Translations under genes and position numbers: made by a program | Shown: positions 29,025-38,485 of the stretch, piece after piece | Layout: each line of letters begins with the position of its first letter | Position numbering within the stretch: position 1 is the stretch's first letter | The notes under the pieces: generated by a model | What the model was told of the DNA's origin: nothing | Database searches by the model: none | Seen by the model: only the letters and a program-made list of their open reading frames with translations | From: Pedobacter glucosidilyticus | GTDB taxonomy: Bacteria; Bacteroidota; Bacteroidia; Sphingobacteriales; Sphingobacteriaceae | Direction: 5' to 3' | NCBI RefSeq assembly: GCF_002483235.1 | Contig: NZ_DLHN01000020.1 | Span: forward strand, 83,667 to 147,666 | Length of the DNA: 64,000 nucleotides

Positions 29025-29071
29025 GAAGAATCTTTTTGACCTATAATTTTAACAATAGGATAAGATTCTTC
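29025..29071. terminator. Possible terminator hairpin between convergent genes
   Basis: GAAGAATCTT at 29025-29034 pairs with AAGATTCTTC at 29062-29071. A separate 14-bp palindrome, CTCATTTAAATGAG, lies at 28997-29010. The region separates the convergent esterase and AraC genes. The T runs are weak, so the assignment is tentative. Confidence 0.4.
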
Positions 29072-29091
29072 ATAGCTTTAATCATTTTTCT

Positions 29092-30024
29092 TTAATTCCC
29101 TCTCTGTTGAGTTTTATAGTTTACCGGAGAAATACCCATTAGTTTTTTAAACATTCTTGAAAAATAAAAGGGGTCTTGAAAACCTAATTCCATACTTATT
29201 TCTTTGATATTTCGATCTGTGAAACATAAATACTGACAGGATTTTTTAACTTTTAACAAATTGAAATATTGGTTGGGTGAAGTTCCTGTTTTAGCCCTAA
29301 ACAATCTTGAAAAATGAGAAATAGAAAGACGATGTTGTTGAGAAAACTCTTCAATATTAAATCTTTTATCTAGGTTCTTTTTCATGAATGCTATAGATTT
29401 AGATACAATATCTATTTGATTGATGGAATTTTGAATATTCTCCAAATAAATAAAAGAAGAAATATATGATAATACTTTTAACTGGCAGATTTCAATTTCT
29501 CTTTCATTTACACAACTTTCTATCATTCCATAAATTTGGTTAAAAAGCTCAATACGCTCTTCTCTATAAGGCAAATCTATACTATTACTTTCTTGATATC
29601 TTTGATATAGGTGATTTGCATGTTCTCCATCAAAGTGAATCCAGTAAATAGACCAAGGCTCTTGAATAGAGCTGTAATATTGAAATACACTATGTTTAGG
29701 GATTATAATAAAAGTATCTTGTTGGAGATGGATGTGACGATTAGGTAATTCTACAACTCCAGAACCTTTAACACAATATAATAAAGTATAATGTTGGTCG
29801 CCAGTTCTACTTTGATAGTTGTGGTAAGTAGCATTTGGATAATACCCTAAAGCCGTAACATACAAACCTTTAATTAAAAAATTATTACTTACTATCCTTT
29901 TTGTATTGGATGGTAAAAAAAGCATTTTTTGTTCTGCAGCTTCTTCTTTAATGAAATTTTGAGTAGTAGTTTTTTCCTCCATAAAATTTAATCTTTTTTG
30001 ATTTAAATCAAGATTTATCAACAA
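29092..30024 (-). CDS. AraC-family transcriptional regulator with cupin-type sensor domain
   Basis: A 310-residue cytoplasmic protein. Residues about 55-180 form the AraC sugar-binding/cupin-type domain (L-L-Y-C-V-K-G-S-G, F-I-I-I-P-K-H-S). Residues about 205-305 form the double helix-turn-helix (F-N-I-E-E-F-S, F-S-R-L-F-R-A-K-T-G-T-S-P, I-S-M-E-L-G-F-Q-D-P-F-Y-F-S-R-M-F-K-K). There is no membrane segment, so it senses an intracellular sugar or derivative. The start may instead be the ATG at 29982. It lies at the edge of PUL 2 and is the likely regulator of the T9SS cargo genes, the GH2 and the second SusCD operon; direct evidence is lacking. Confidence 0.9.
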   Translation of the reverse strand: MLINLDLNQKRLNFMEEKTTTQNFIKEEAAEQKMLFLPSNTKRIVSNNFLIKGLYVTALGYYPNATYHNYQSRTGDQHYTLLYCVKGSGVVELPNRHIHLQQDTFIIIPKHSVFQYYSSIQEPWSIYWIHFDGEHANHLYQRYQESNSIDLPYREERIELFNQIYGMIESCVNEREIEICQLKVLSYISSFIYLENIQNSINQIDIVSKSIAFMKKNLDKRFNIEEFSQQHRLSISHFSRLFRAKTGTSPNQYFNLLKVKKSCQYLCFTDRNIKEISMELGFQDPFYFSRMFKKLMGISPVNYKTQQRGN

Positions 30025-30402
30025 TCGCTATATGTTTAGCAACTGTGCTATAAAATTTTTAGCTACAGATGGATGATGTACCGTCATATCATTTGGGGAG
30101 GTAATCATAAAAGTTTTGATAGATTTCTATGAAAACTTTTAGATTAAAATGACACAGCTTGATGACATCATCATGATTTATTTTTAATTAAATTTGAGAG
30201 TAGCGCTAAAATTAAATAGCAATTTGTAATAATCTAGTTTATATCAGTTTGGTATAAAAACAAATAAAGCCCTGTTTACCCTAATGAGAATTTTAAAAAA
30301 AGTGTAATAATTACATTTAAATTTTTTTGAGCTCATTTTTTAAAAGAAAAGGGTAGATGCAAATAGCACCTACCCTCTATCAGGATACCTAAATAAACCG
30401 AA
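30025..30402. promoter_or_regulatory. Upstream region of the AraC gene with inverted repeats
   Basis: This 378-bp gene-free stretch holds the terminator of the upstream T9SS cargo gene (30341-30376) and two candidate operators: a 14-bp inverted repeat with one mismatch at 30109-30140 (AAAAGTTTTGATAG, 4-base loop) and a TGATGA-CA-TCATCA repeat at 30160-30173. Either could be an autoregulatory site for the AraC protein. The remainder is AT-rich and shows nothing I can name. Confidence 0.45.
30341..30376 (-). terminator. Rho-independent terminator of the T9SS cargo operon
   Basis: Stem AGGGTAG (30350-30356) pairs with CTACCCT (30370-30376). On the minus strand it is followed by a T-rich tract, the complement of TAAAAGAAAA at 30341-30350. 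Confidence 0.75.
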
Positions 30403-33400
30403 TTATTTTTTGATGATTTTTACTTGTCTGGTGATATTACCATTTGAAATACTTAGCAAGTAGATGCCAGACTCAAAACCATTACTCATATCCAGAGAAT
30501 AGCCATTAATTAAGCTATCGGCACTTATACTTTGAGCTAATAACTGTTTTCCGGAAATAGAGAAAATTCTCAAATTAACCATTCCCGAATCAAATTCAGT
30601 GCTTTGTATAGATAAAACATTTTCTACAGGATTAGGATAAACTCTCAAGTCAGGCGCTTGTAAAATAAAGTTAGCATAAGTAATAGCCAGTTCTTTATAA
30701 GTTCCATCAACATCATACTGTACTAAACGGTAGTAATTCATTCCATTTAATGGTTTTGGATCAAAAGCTACATAACTGGCAGCTTCATTTTTAGCGTCTA
30801 TGGTTAATAAATCACTAAAATCAAGACCATTTTGAGAGCGTTGTACTACGTAAACTTTATTGCTTGTTTCTGATAAAGTTCTCCAATGAAGCTTAATGCC
30901 ATTAGAAAGTCCCTCGGCTGCAAAGCTTGCTAATGTTACAGGTAAAACATCCAGATTTTTATTCCCTAGAGCAAAATAAATACTGCTGGTGCTTAAAGTC
31001 CAATCACTACTGTTGGATGTGCTGATAACAGAAGATGCCGGAGCATTTACGTTTAAAGCCTGATAAGTACCATCTATACTTGTAGCATTTGCAATAACAT
31101 CTATATCATTGCCACCATCATCTGTGCCATATAAAATGCTTACATTTTTGTAAGTTGCATTAGGTCCGCTGGTAATTCTAGTGACCCATCTTCTTTTTGA
31201 TGATAAGCTGGTAACGCCAGTGCCCACAGTGCCGCCCTCAGCAGCAGTAATGTTTAAACCTACAAAAGTTGCTGGAGCACTTACCGCTTTCATATCGTTA
31301 AAAGTGATTCTTCTGTACTGTCCGCCAGAACCTATAGGGAAGTTTACAGCAGCAGTATTATCATTTCTAACTCTTAAAATAAGCGTTCCGCCTTCTATAA
31401 AGCTGGTAGCGCTACCTGCTGCTGGTAGATTATTACATGTAAGGGTATTGGTAGGACCAAGTTTGATAATCCCTCGGGTAAATACCAATGGAATACTTGC
31501 AGAAGTTAAAATGATATCATCATTTAAGATTAAACCGGCACTATTATCAATAGTTAAAGTATTGATAGTTTTAGAAGTAACGTTATTGGTGCTAATTAAT
31601 GCTGATGGGATTTCTGAGCCCGCTATGGCCTGTACGCTTCCTCTGTAAGTAATGTTGATATTTGCTGTACCACCACGTACAACCTGATTTCCTAAAAGCT
31701 TAGCTGGGGCGGTAATTTCTACCGCAATGGTTGTGATACCACTAAACTGGTTAAGCGTGAGTGAGCTTTGATTATTTAGTTCGCCAGCAAGTAATCTCAA
31801 AGCTCTAATAATGCTCAGGGGGGTGCTAAGTGTTGCACCTGCTGGATTGTTTAAGGCCAAAGATTGTATATTTCCAAAACTTCCACCGCCACTTATTTCT
31901 TGTAAGCTTGTACCATTTAAGGTTAATGAATTTCCAGAACTCGGATTTTTAGAAAAATCTACATTACCGTTATTAACCAGATTTCCTCCTAGCAACACAT
32001 TTTTACCAATATTATTGCTTAAGCCAAAGCTATTTAGCCTGCCTTGAGTGCCAATGGCTAAATTACCTTTAATTTTAAGTTCTTGTGCTAAATCAGAAAA
32101 CTGTAAAGTACCTTCTATACTTAATTTAGCTATGTTAACTCCTCCAATGCTCTCTACATTTTGGGTTACCGTGTGCCCACTACTAATGGTTACTTCATCT
32201 GTTTCTAGAGGGATATTACCGTTAGCCCAAGTATTGGCATCTAACCAATTTCCACTCGCAATAGATACAACTTGTCTTGGTGGAACCGGGACACTAGAGT
32301 TAACAGTTAGTATAAGCTTTATTTCTCCGGCATTGTACTGAGTTGTGGCAGCTTGTGTAGCTGTAATTTCTGTAGTACCTATACCTGTTATAGTAACCTG
32401 ATTACCATTTACAGTAGCTACATTAGTATTACTGCTGGTGTAAGTAAATGCACCATCGCTATTACTTGTGGGTGCAATAAGGTTAAAGGCAGCATCATTA
32501 TCTAATTTAGTTAGATTAGCAAAGTTGGCCAATATAGGATCTTGTTTGCTGGTAGGGCTAAGAATGATAGCATCAAAACCTAAATCGTATTCTGTTGCAG
32601 CACTGTTTTTATCTGTTACATTAAATCTGAAATTATAGGTTGCTGGGTTAGCGCCAAAGGTAAAATTGCCTAGGTCTACCAATTCAAAAGAACCCGTAGG
32701 GCTATAACAGTCAATTTCTGTATTGATGGTTTGACTACCAATGCTTAACCTGAATTTTCCATAAGTAGGACCTTTTCTTATGATGGCTTTTACATTACAT
32801 TCGCCAGTTTGGCTTACCCTTAAGGCATATTGTATCCAGTTGTTGGTAGCATTAGCTTCCAGTTTAGAGAGGTAAGAACCGCTGGCATCTCCTAATAAAA
32901 CATCACCTTCTGTAGTAGTAGAACTTTTAGAAGTAACCTGTGCTTCCGCCTCATAAACATTTAGATACTCACCAATAGTTTTAGACATGATAGACTTATA
33001 ATAAGTATAAGTGCCAGAGTAGGAGCCATTGGCTCTTCTAATACCAACACCCATACCTTCGCTCTCAGTAGCATTTCTATCTTCTGGAGTAATAGTTACA
33101 CCAGAGCGCACACCGTTATCAAATATGGCCCAATGAACGATAAATCTTATTCCCGCTTTCAAAGCCATTTCGGTATTGCGTTGCATGATTTCCCTAGAAA
33201 CACGGTCACTTGCAGCAGTAGAACCGTTTATATAACCCACAACATTAAGATATTCAAAGGTTCCGGTTTCACCTAGATAAAGATTATTTCTCCCAAATAG
33301 AGTAGAACTTGGGCATCTATCGGTGATATATTTGATTAAATCGTTAAAGTCATCTACCGTTGATGGTGTATTAGATTTCCAATTGGAGAAGGAATATAAA

Positions 33401-34173
33401 TCCATATTCAGATAAGGAACAACCCTATCTATCATGGTAGGCCAAGTATAGGTTTGTCCTTTATTTACATGGTTAAATTCTGCAGCACCCAAAACGCTAA
33501 CTCCTTGTTTGTTGGCAGCATTTCTGGCATCTGTAATAGCTCTTTGTCTGATTTGAAACCATTTGATAAAACCATTGATACGGGTGTTTTGTACAGTTAC
33601 AGAGGGTAGGTTAGGCGATTCATTAACAAAGCCCAGCATGCCATCTCCCTCCCAATTGGATAGGATGAAAGTTTTTCCCGTATTTTCAAACGTATTACAA
33701 AGGTATGTGGTGAAGTTATAAATCTCTTGATAAAGTCTTGTTTCTTCTTCTGGGCTTATACCATCCTGAAAATAAGTGACATTACCATTATTGGTAAGCT
33801 CATTGGTAGTAAGTACATAAGTTTTAAATTGGGTTCTATTTAAAGCATCTTGAAAGTAGGGCGTTTGTGCCAAATCCGTAAGGGTAAAAGTATTAGTTGT
33901 AAGATTTGGCCAATTGGTACCCCAGTATCTTGGGTAAGCTACTGCGGTAGAGCGTCCCATAAAAAGTTTAATCACTTTGGTACCCATAGCTTCAATTTCA
34001 TCTACACCCTCTTTCATGAAATCTTTACTAGGGTCAAAACGATATTTACCATTCATGTGGGTAATCCCAATAACATCAGCTAGGCTGGTATTTGCTGGGT
34101 AGGGAGATTGTCCATAACTTTTTACAGATACGAAAAGAAGAGAAAATAAAATACTGTAAATAATTGTTTTCAT
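30403..34173 (-). CDS. T9SS-secreted multidomain protein: putative clan GH-A-like hydrolase, CBM, Ig, beta-rich module, sorting domain
   Basis: A 1256-residue protein from the ATG at 34173; the frame is open 7 codons further, but M-K-T-I-I-Y-S starts a clean signal peptide ending Y-G-Q. Residues about 25-400 look like a TIM barrel with candidate catalytic Glu residues in I-L-S-N-W-E-G-D-G and Y-L-G-E-T-G-T-F-E-Y. I cannot assign a CAZy family. Residues about 410-550 resemble a CBM6/35-type binding module (V-Y-E-A-E-A-Q, N-N-W-I-Q-Y). Next come a bacterial Ig-like domain (555-630), a long beta-rich repeat module opening A-S-G-N-W-L-D-A-N-T-W (635-1080) and a type A T9SS sorting domain (1180-1256). 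The last ~600 residues are homologous to the neighbouring gene. Likely a surface or released endo-enzyme that opens the polysaccharide for PUL 2. Confidence 0.8.
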   Translation of the reverse strand: MKTIIYSILFSLLFVSVKSYGQSPYPANTSLADVIGITHMNGKYRFDPSKDFMKEGVDEIEAMGTKVIKLFMGRSTAVAYPRYWGTNWPNLTTNTFTLTDLAQTPYFQDALNRTQFKTYVLTTNELTNNGNVTYFQDGISPEEETRLYQEIYNFTTYLCNTFENTGKTFILSNWEGDGMLGFVNESPNLPSVTVQNTRINGFIKWFQIRQRAITDARNAANKQGVSVLGAAEFNHVNKGQTYTWPTMIDRVVPYLNMDLYSFSNWKSNTPSTVDDFNDLIKYITDRCPSSTLFGRNNLYLGETGTFEYLNVVGYINGSTAASDRVSREIMQRNTEMALKAGIRFIVHWAIFDNGVRSGVTITPEDRNATESEGMGVGIRRANGSYSGTYTYYKSIMSKTIGEYLNVYEAEAQVTSKSSTTTEGDVLLGDASGSYLSKLEANATNNWIQYALRVSQTGECNVKAIIRKGPTYGKFRLSIGSQTINTEIDCYSPTGSFELVDLGNFTFGANPATYNFRFNVTDKNSAATEYDLGFDAIILSPTSKQDPILANFANLTKLDNDAAFNLIAPTSNSDGAFTYTSSNTNVATVNGNQVTITGIGTTEITATQAATTQYNAGEIKLILTVNSSVPVPPRQVVSIASGNWLDANTWANGNIPLETDEVTISSGHTVTQNVESIGGVNIAKLSIEGTLQFSDLAQELKIKGNLAIGTQGRLNSFGLSNNIGKNVLLGGNLVNNGNVDFSKNPSSGNSLTLNGTSLQEISGGGSFGNIQSLALNNPAGATLSTPLSIIRALRLLAGELNNQSSLTLNQFSGITTIAVEITAPAKLLGNQVVRGGTANINITYRGSVQAIAGSEIPSALISTNNVTSKTINTLTIDNSAGLILNDDIILTSASIPLVFTRGIIKLGPTNTLTCNNLPAAGSATSFIEGGTLILRVRNDNTAAVNFPIGSGGQYRRITFNDMKAVSAPATFVGLNITAAEGGTVGTGVTSLSSKRRWVTRITSGPNATYKNVSILYGTDDGGNDIDVIANATSIDGTYQALNVNAPASSVISTSNSSDWTLSTSSIYFALGNKNLDVLPVTLASFAAEGLSNGIKLHWRTLSETSNKVYVVQRSQNGLDFSDLLTIDAKNEAASYVAFDPKPLNGMNYYRLVQYDVDGTYKELAITYANFILQAPDLRVYPNPVENVLSIQSTEFDSGMVNLRIFSISGKQLLAQSISADSLINGYSLDMSNGFESGIYLLSISNGNITRQVKIIKK

Positions 34174-34218
34174 ATTTTTAAGTTGTGCTATCATATCGTT
34201 TGCTGGATGATGGTCTTG

Positions 34219-36186
34219 CTAGTTTTTAATCACCTTTATCGCTTTAGAAAAATCTTTACTTTCTAGCTTTAGAACATACAAACCTTTTGTATATCCATGG
34301 CTCATATCTATAGGATAACCAGCTTTAACTTGTTCTTTACTCAATTTTTTTGACCATAAGTTTTGACCATAAGTATTAAAAAGATTTACCAAAATAAAAT
34401 CATCTTCTAAGCTAGGTATAGATATATGAAGCGTCTGGATAACAGGATTAGGGTAGCAAGAAACTGAATTGTCTTGTAGACTTAGTTTTGCACTAGCATA
34501 CTCAAGAATACGCGAAGTACCATTAAAATCAATCTGAATTAAACGGTAATAATTAGTTCCTGTATAAGGTTTAGTATCGTAGCTAACATAATCATATCCT
34601 GCGTATTTAGCATCTTGTTGAAAGATATCCTGAAAAGTAACACCATCTGAAGAGCGTTGTATGGTAAATGTTTTATTAGCAGTTTCAGATGCTGTTTTCC
34701 ACGATAATTTTACTTCTTGGTTTTGAGTTGCTAAAGCATTAAAATAAAGTAAATCAACAGGTAAAGTGCCTGCAATACCTAAGGTAAAATAGTTATCAGT
34801 TGTACTTAAAGTCCAATCGCTACTGTTGGTAGCTGTAATGGTATTACTAACTAAACTAGTGTTGGCTAAAGCTTCATAAGCGCCTCCTAATGTTGTAGAA
34901 GTACCAATAGCGCTTACATTACTACCACCATCTGAATTACCAAAAGTGAAATTTATACTTTTATAGACAGCATTATAAACGGCATTTGCAGGTCCACTAG
35001 GTAATATCTTAACTAACCATCTTCTACTACTGGTGATACTATTTAAACCAGAACCCGCTGTACCACCTGTAGGTGTTCCTAAGCTAATGCTCACAAAAGT
35101 GGCGGGGCTACTTACTGATTTCAAATCACCGAAAGTTACCTTTCTGTATTCGCCTCCAGAACCTATGGGGAAGTTAACAAGCGAAGTATTATCGTTCCTA
35201 ACTCTAATTGCAACAGTACCACCTTGTATAAAACTACTGGTACTACCCGCTGCTGGAAGATTATTGCAAGTAAGGGTTACTCCGTTTCCAAGATTTATGA
35301 TACCATTAGTGAAAGTAAGGGGTGTACCATTTGAAGTGAGGATAACATCGTAGTTTAACAATAAACCAGCACTGTTATTAATAGTGATGCCATTTGCTGT
35401 TCTGGAAGTTAAATCATTAGTTGTCAAATAGGAAGTAGGTATTTCTGAACCTGCAACTGCCTGTACAGTGCCTCTATAAACGATATTAATGGCAGCTGTG
35501 CTGTTATTACCACGAGTAACCTGATTTCCTGTGAAGGCTGCCGGTGCTGTGATATCTATAGTAGCAGAGGTTAAACTAGCCAAAGAATGGTTAATAGTTA
35601 CAGTACTTTGGTTATCTAAGGTGCCTGAGGTAAGTATTAAAGAGCGAGCTATAACAATAGGAGCATTTATAATAACACCATTACTGTTGTTAAGTTCAAT
35701 AATTTGAAAGAAAGAACCAAAACTACCAGCACCACTAATACTTTGTTGTGTTGTACCATTTAAAGTGAGCGAAGGTGTTGCGGTATTAGTGAAATTTTTA
35801 GTAAAATCAGTAATTCCGTTATTTATAAAATTCCCACCTAAGTATAATCTTTTAGCTACATTATTAGTAGCCCCATAACTATTATAAATACCTGTAGCGC
35901 TAATGGTTAAGTTGCCTGCTACCCGCATTTCCTGAGCATTATTAGCAAAAATAATAGTACCATTAACGGTTAAACTAGCAACAGTTACACCACCTGTAAG
36001 ACCGTTATCTTGTGTTACAGTGTGTCCTTGCGTAATCACAACATCATCCGCAGAAGTAGGTACTATGCCATTTTCCCAAGTTGCAGGAGCGGTCCAGTTT
36101 CCAGTAGCAACAGATACTCTTTGTGCTGCTTTTACAACCAGAGTAAAAAGTATAAATAGTAAAAAAGTGAGGTAAAGTTTTCTCAT
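34219..36186 (-). CDS. T9SS-secreted beta-rich protein without catalytic domain
   Basis: A 655-residue exported protein (signal peptide ending near V-K-A-A-Q). It begins directly with the module S-V-A-T-G-N-W-T-A-P-A-T-W-E-N-G and runs through G-H-T-V-T-Q and P-A-A-G-S-T-S-S-F strands. It ends in a type A T9SS sorting domain (C-Y-P-N-P-V, G-L-Y-V-L-K-L). Nearly the whole protein matches the C-terminal half of the adjacent 1256-residue protein, with conserved motifs such as R-V-R-N-D-N-T, F-P-I-G-S-G-G and S-S-D-W-T-L-S-T. The opening resembles G8-type beta domains. No enzyme motif is visible; an adhesive or glycan-binding scaffold role is a guess. It heads an operon with that gene (45-bp gap). 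Confidence 0.75.
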   Translation of the reverse strand: MRKLYLTFLLFILFTLVVKAAQRVSVATGNWTAPATWENGIVPTSADDVVITQGHTVTQDNGLTGGVTVASLTVNGTIIFANNAQEMRVAGNLTISATGIYNSYGATNNVAKRLYLGGNFINNGITDFTKNFTNTATPSLTLNGTTQQSISGAGSFGSFFQIIELNNSNGVIINAPIVIARSLILTSGTLDNQSTVTINHSLASLTSATIDITAPAAFTGNQVTRGNNSTAAINIVYRGTVQAVAGSEIPTSYLTTNDLTSRTANGITINNSAGLLLNYDVILTSNGTPLTFTNGIINLGNGVTLTCNNLPAAGSTSSFIQGGTVAIRVRNDNTSLVNFPIGSGGEYRKVTFGDLKSVSSPATFVSISLGTPTGGTAGSGLNSITSSRRWLVKILPSGPANAVYNAVYKSINFTFGNSDGGSNVSAIGTSTTLGGAYEALANTSLVSNTITATNSSDWTLSTTDNYFTLGIAGTLPVDLLYFNALATQNQEVKLSWKTASETANKTFTIQRSSDGVTFQDIFQQDAKYAGYDYVSYDTKPYTGTNYYRLIQIDFNGTSRILEYASAKLSLQDNSVSCYPNPVIQTLHISIPSLEDDFILVNLFNTYGQNLWSKKLSKEQVKAGYPIDMSHGYTKGLYVLKLESKDFSKAIKVIKN

Positions 36187-36493
36187 GTTTATTTTATTTA
36201 GTTGGTTAATTGGTTACGACTGATGGAAATTTTTGTCGACAACTAAAATATTCAAGAGAACAGGTTAAATAAATGGATTATAATGGCATAAGTATAGACT
36301 TTTATGCTGTAGGATGTGTAGTATAAAGAGGTTTATTAATAGGCAAATACTACTATTTCTTTCAAACAAAGTCGTAATAAGGTGAAATTTACTAGAATCT
36401 ACTATTTCTAAAAGTTAAAAAATCCATTTAAATGCAATTTCTGTCTATTGAAACTAGCATTTGTTCATTTTAGATTTGGATGAACCACTGCTT
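36187..36493. promoter_or_regulatory. Divergent control region between the T9SS cargo operon and GH2
   Basis: About 300 bp without a gene. CTACTATTTCT is repeated directly at 36350-36360 and 36399-36409, a 49-bp step. TGCAATTTCTGTCTATTG at 36434-36451 resembles TGCAATTTCTATCCATTC upstream of the second SusC gene at about 38639-38656. These may be sites for the PUL 2 regulator. No promoter boxes could be fixed. Confidence 0.4.
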
Positions 36494-38485
36494 ATGAATT
36501 TTAAAAAGTATAAAATGCTTAAAAAAATATTCGTGTTTATTCCTTTGTTTTTAGGAGTAATGATATCAAAATCACAAGTTATTGAGGATGTATCATTTAA
36601 TGGAAAATGGCAGTTTATTATCGATAAAAATACCGAGGCTGATCAACAAAATTATGCCTTAAAGTTTCCACAAACCAGTAAAGAGGTCATGGTTCCTCAT
36701 ACTTGGAATATTGAAGATGAACATCAGAATTATTATGGTAAAGCGTGGTATAAAAAAGACTTTGAAGCGCCAAAGGAATGGAAAAATAGTGTGGTCATGT
36801 TACATTTTGGCGCGGTATATCATGATGCTGTGGTTTACTTAAATGGGAAAAAAATTGGAGAACATTTACAATCAGGATATACTCCATTTGCCTTTGATTT
36901 AGCCAAGCATTTAAATTATGGTACTACAAACAGGCTTGTAGTAAGCGTAGATAATCGTTTTTCGGAAAACATGTTGCCTTTTGCCAAATCTTTTGATTGG
37001 GCAGCAGATGGTGGTATAACCAGAAGTGTAAAATTACATATCAGCGCAAAACCATCTATTAAATACGTACATATAACCCCTCAACTAAACCTTAGAGATA
37101 GTTCGGCATCAGCTTTTATCAATATCAATTTAAATGAGCATGAAATTAACAAGTTGGCAATAAAAGCAATTTGTGTAGAAAGAAAAACGGGTAAAGTGAT
37201 GTTTAGCGAAGAAAAGGAGCTAAACAAAACGGGTAAAGGTTTTTCTTGGAGAGTTAACTTTAATAAAGTTACACCTTGGCATTTTGACAACCCAGCTTTG
37301 TATGATTTGAAAGTAACAACCTTAAGAAATGGTAAATCATCAGACGTTAAGGAAGTGCATTTTGGCTTTAGAGAAATTGATATAAAGCAAGGTAAGTGGT
37401 ACTTAAATGGCGAGCAGGTGAGGTTACCCGGTATCGAATATATGCCGGGAAGTCATCCGGCGTATGGGATTGCAGAACCTCTGAATTTTATAGATTCTGT
37501 AGCCAGAAAGTTGAAAGATTTGAATGTAGTGATTACCCGTTTTCACTGGCAGCAAGATGAAGCATTCCTAAATAAGATGGATGAACTTGGCATTTTAGTG
37601 CAGGAGGAGCTTCCTTGGTGGCAAAAGCCTCAAAAATTAAGTCCACAACTTTTGCAACTAGCAAAATCTCAGCTTAATGAAATGATCAATGCGCATTACA
37701 ATCATCCTTCAATTTTTGCATGGGGACTAAACAATGAAGTGGCTTCAACTTTAGAAGATAATAGCGCATTAAAAACCTATGCCCAACAATTAGATACTTC
37801 AAGGCTATTCACCGTAATTAGTGATAAGCTGGATAAAAGGTTAGCTACTGACCCATCTTTACATGGCGATTTACCAACATGGAATGAATATGTTGGAACT
37901 TGGAATGGTAAAGATAGAACTGATTTACCCAACAGATTTGATAAAATTAATCCTATTGTTAAAGATAAAGGTTTGCTGATTACAGAATACGGTTTATGCG
38001 AACCAGCATTTGCAGGAGGAGATTTAAGAAGAGTTGATGAAATGTTATATCACACCAAACTTTATCGTGAGAACCCCAATATTTTGGGCTTTATTTATTT
38101 CTGTCTGAGTGATTACCGTACGCAAATGGGCGAGGAGGGACTAGGAAAGTATAAAATAAGACGTCATGGTTTAACAGATATGTTTCTTAAGCCTAAACCT
38201 TCTTATCATGTATTTAAACAACTCTGTAGTCCAGTTGATATTATTAAAGTAGCTAAGAAAGATGAACACCATGCAGAAATAGAGATAGAAGCAAAACAGT
38301 CTATACCATCTTACACCTTGCGTAATTATCGTTTAAAGTATCTTGACATGAATGGAGAGATAAAAGAAATTTTAATAAAAGAATTAAAGCCCGGAGAGAA
38401 AATGACTGTAGTATTAGCACATATAAATAGCCAGTATGCTTTTGAAATCCTTAGACCAGATGGCTTTTTAGTGATTAAATACTAA
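36494..38485 (+). CDS. GH2 glycoside hydrolase, compact form
   Basis: A 663-residue exported enzyme from the ATG at 36494; the ATG at 36515 (M-L-K-K-I-F-V-F-I-P) is an equally possible start, and the frame is open from 36461. It has a GH2 sugar-binding domain (about 35-190, G-K-A-W-Y-K-K-D), an Ig-like domain (about 195-300) and a TIM barrel. The likely acid/base is Glu415 in G-L-N-N-E-V and the nucleophile is Glu498 in L-L-I-T-E-Y-G. It is shorter than the other two GH2 proteins in this window and lacks their extra C-terminal modules. Position next to the second SusCD operon suggests it cleaves that operon's imported oligosaccharides in the periplasm. The activity could be beta-galactosidase, beta-glucuronidase or another GH2 type. 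Confidence 0.85.
   Translation: MNFKKYKMLKKIFVFIPLFLGVMISKSQVIEDVSFNGKWQFIIDKNTEADQQNYALKFPQTSKEVMVPHTWNIEDEHQNYYGKAWYKKDFEAPKEWKNSVVMLHFGAVYHDAVVYLNGKKIGEHLQSGYTPFAFDLAKHLNYGTTNRLVVSVDNRFSENMLPFAKSFDWAADGGITRSVKLHISAKPSIKYVHITPQLNLRDSSASAFININLNEHEINKLAIKAICVERKTGKVMFSEEKELNKTGKGFSWRVNFNKVTPWHFDNPALYDLKVTTLRNGKSSDVKEVHFGFREIDIKQGKWYLNGEQVRLPGIEYMPGSHPAYGIAEPLNFIDSVARKLKDLNVVITRFHWQQDEAFLNKMDELGILVQEELPWWQKPQKLSPQLLQLAKSQLNEMINAHYNHPSIFAWGLNNEVASTLEDNSALKTYAQQLDTSRLFTVISDKLDKRLATDPSLHGDLPTWNEYVGTWNGKDRTDLPNRFDKINPIVKDKGLLITEYGLCEPAFAGGDLRRVDEMLYHTKLYRENPNILGFIYFCLSDYRTQMGEEGLGKYKIRRHGLTDMFLKPKPSYHVFKQLCSPVDIIKVAKKDEHHAEIEIEAKQSIPSYTLRNYRLKYLDMNGEIKEILIKELKPGEKMTVVLAHINSQYAFEILRPDGFLVIKY

Noticed and set aside
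31181..31648. Long open frame on the plus strand opposite the T9SS cargo gene
   Set aside because: It is a shadow of the repetitive beta-rich coding sequence; the protein looks low-complexity and has no signal or domain, while the minus-strand frame has clear domains.
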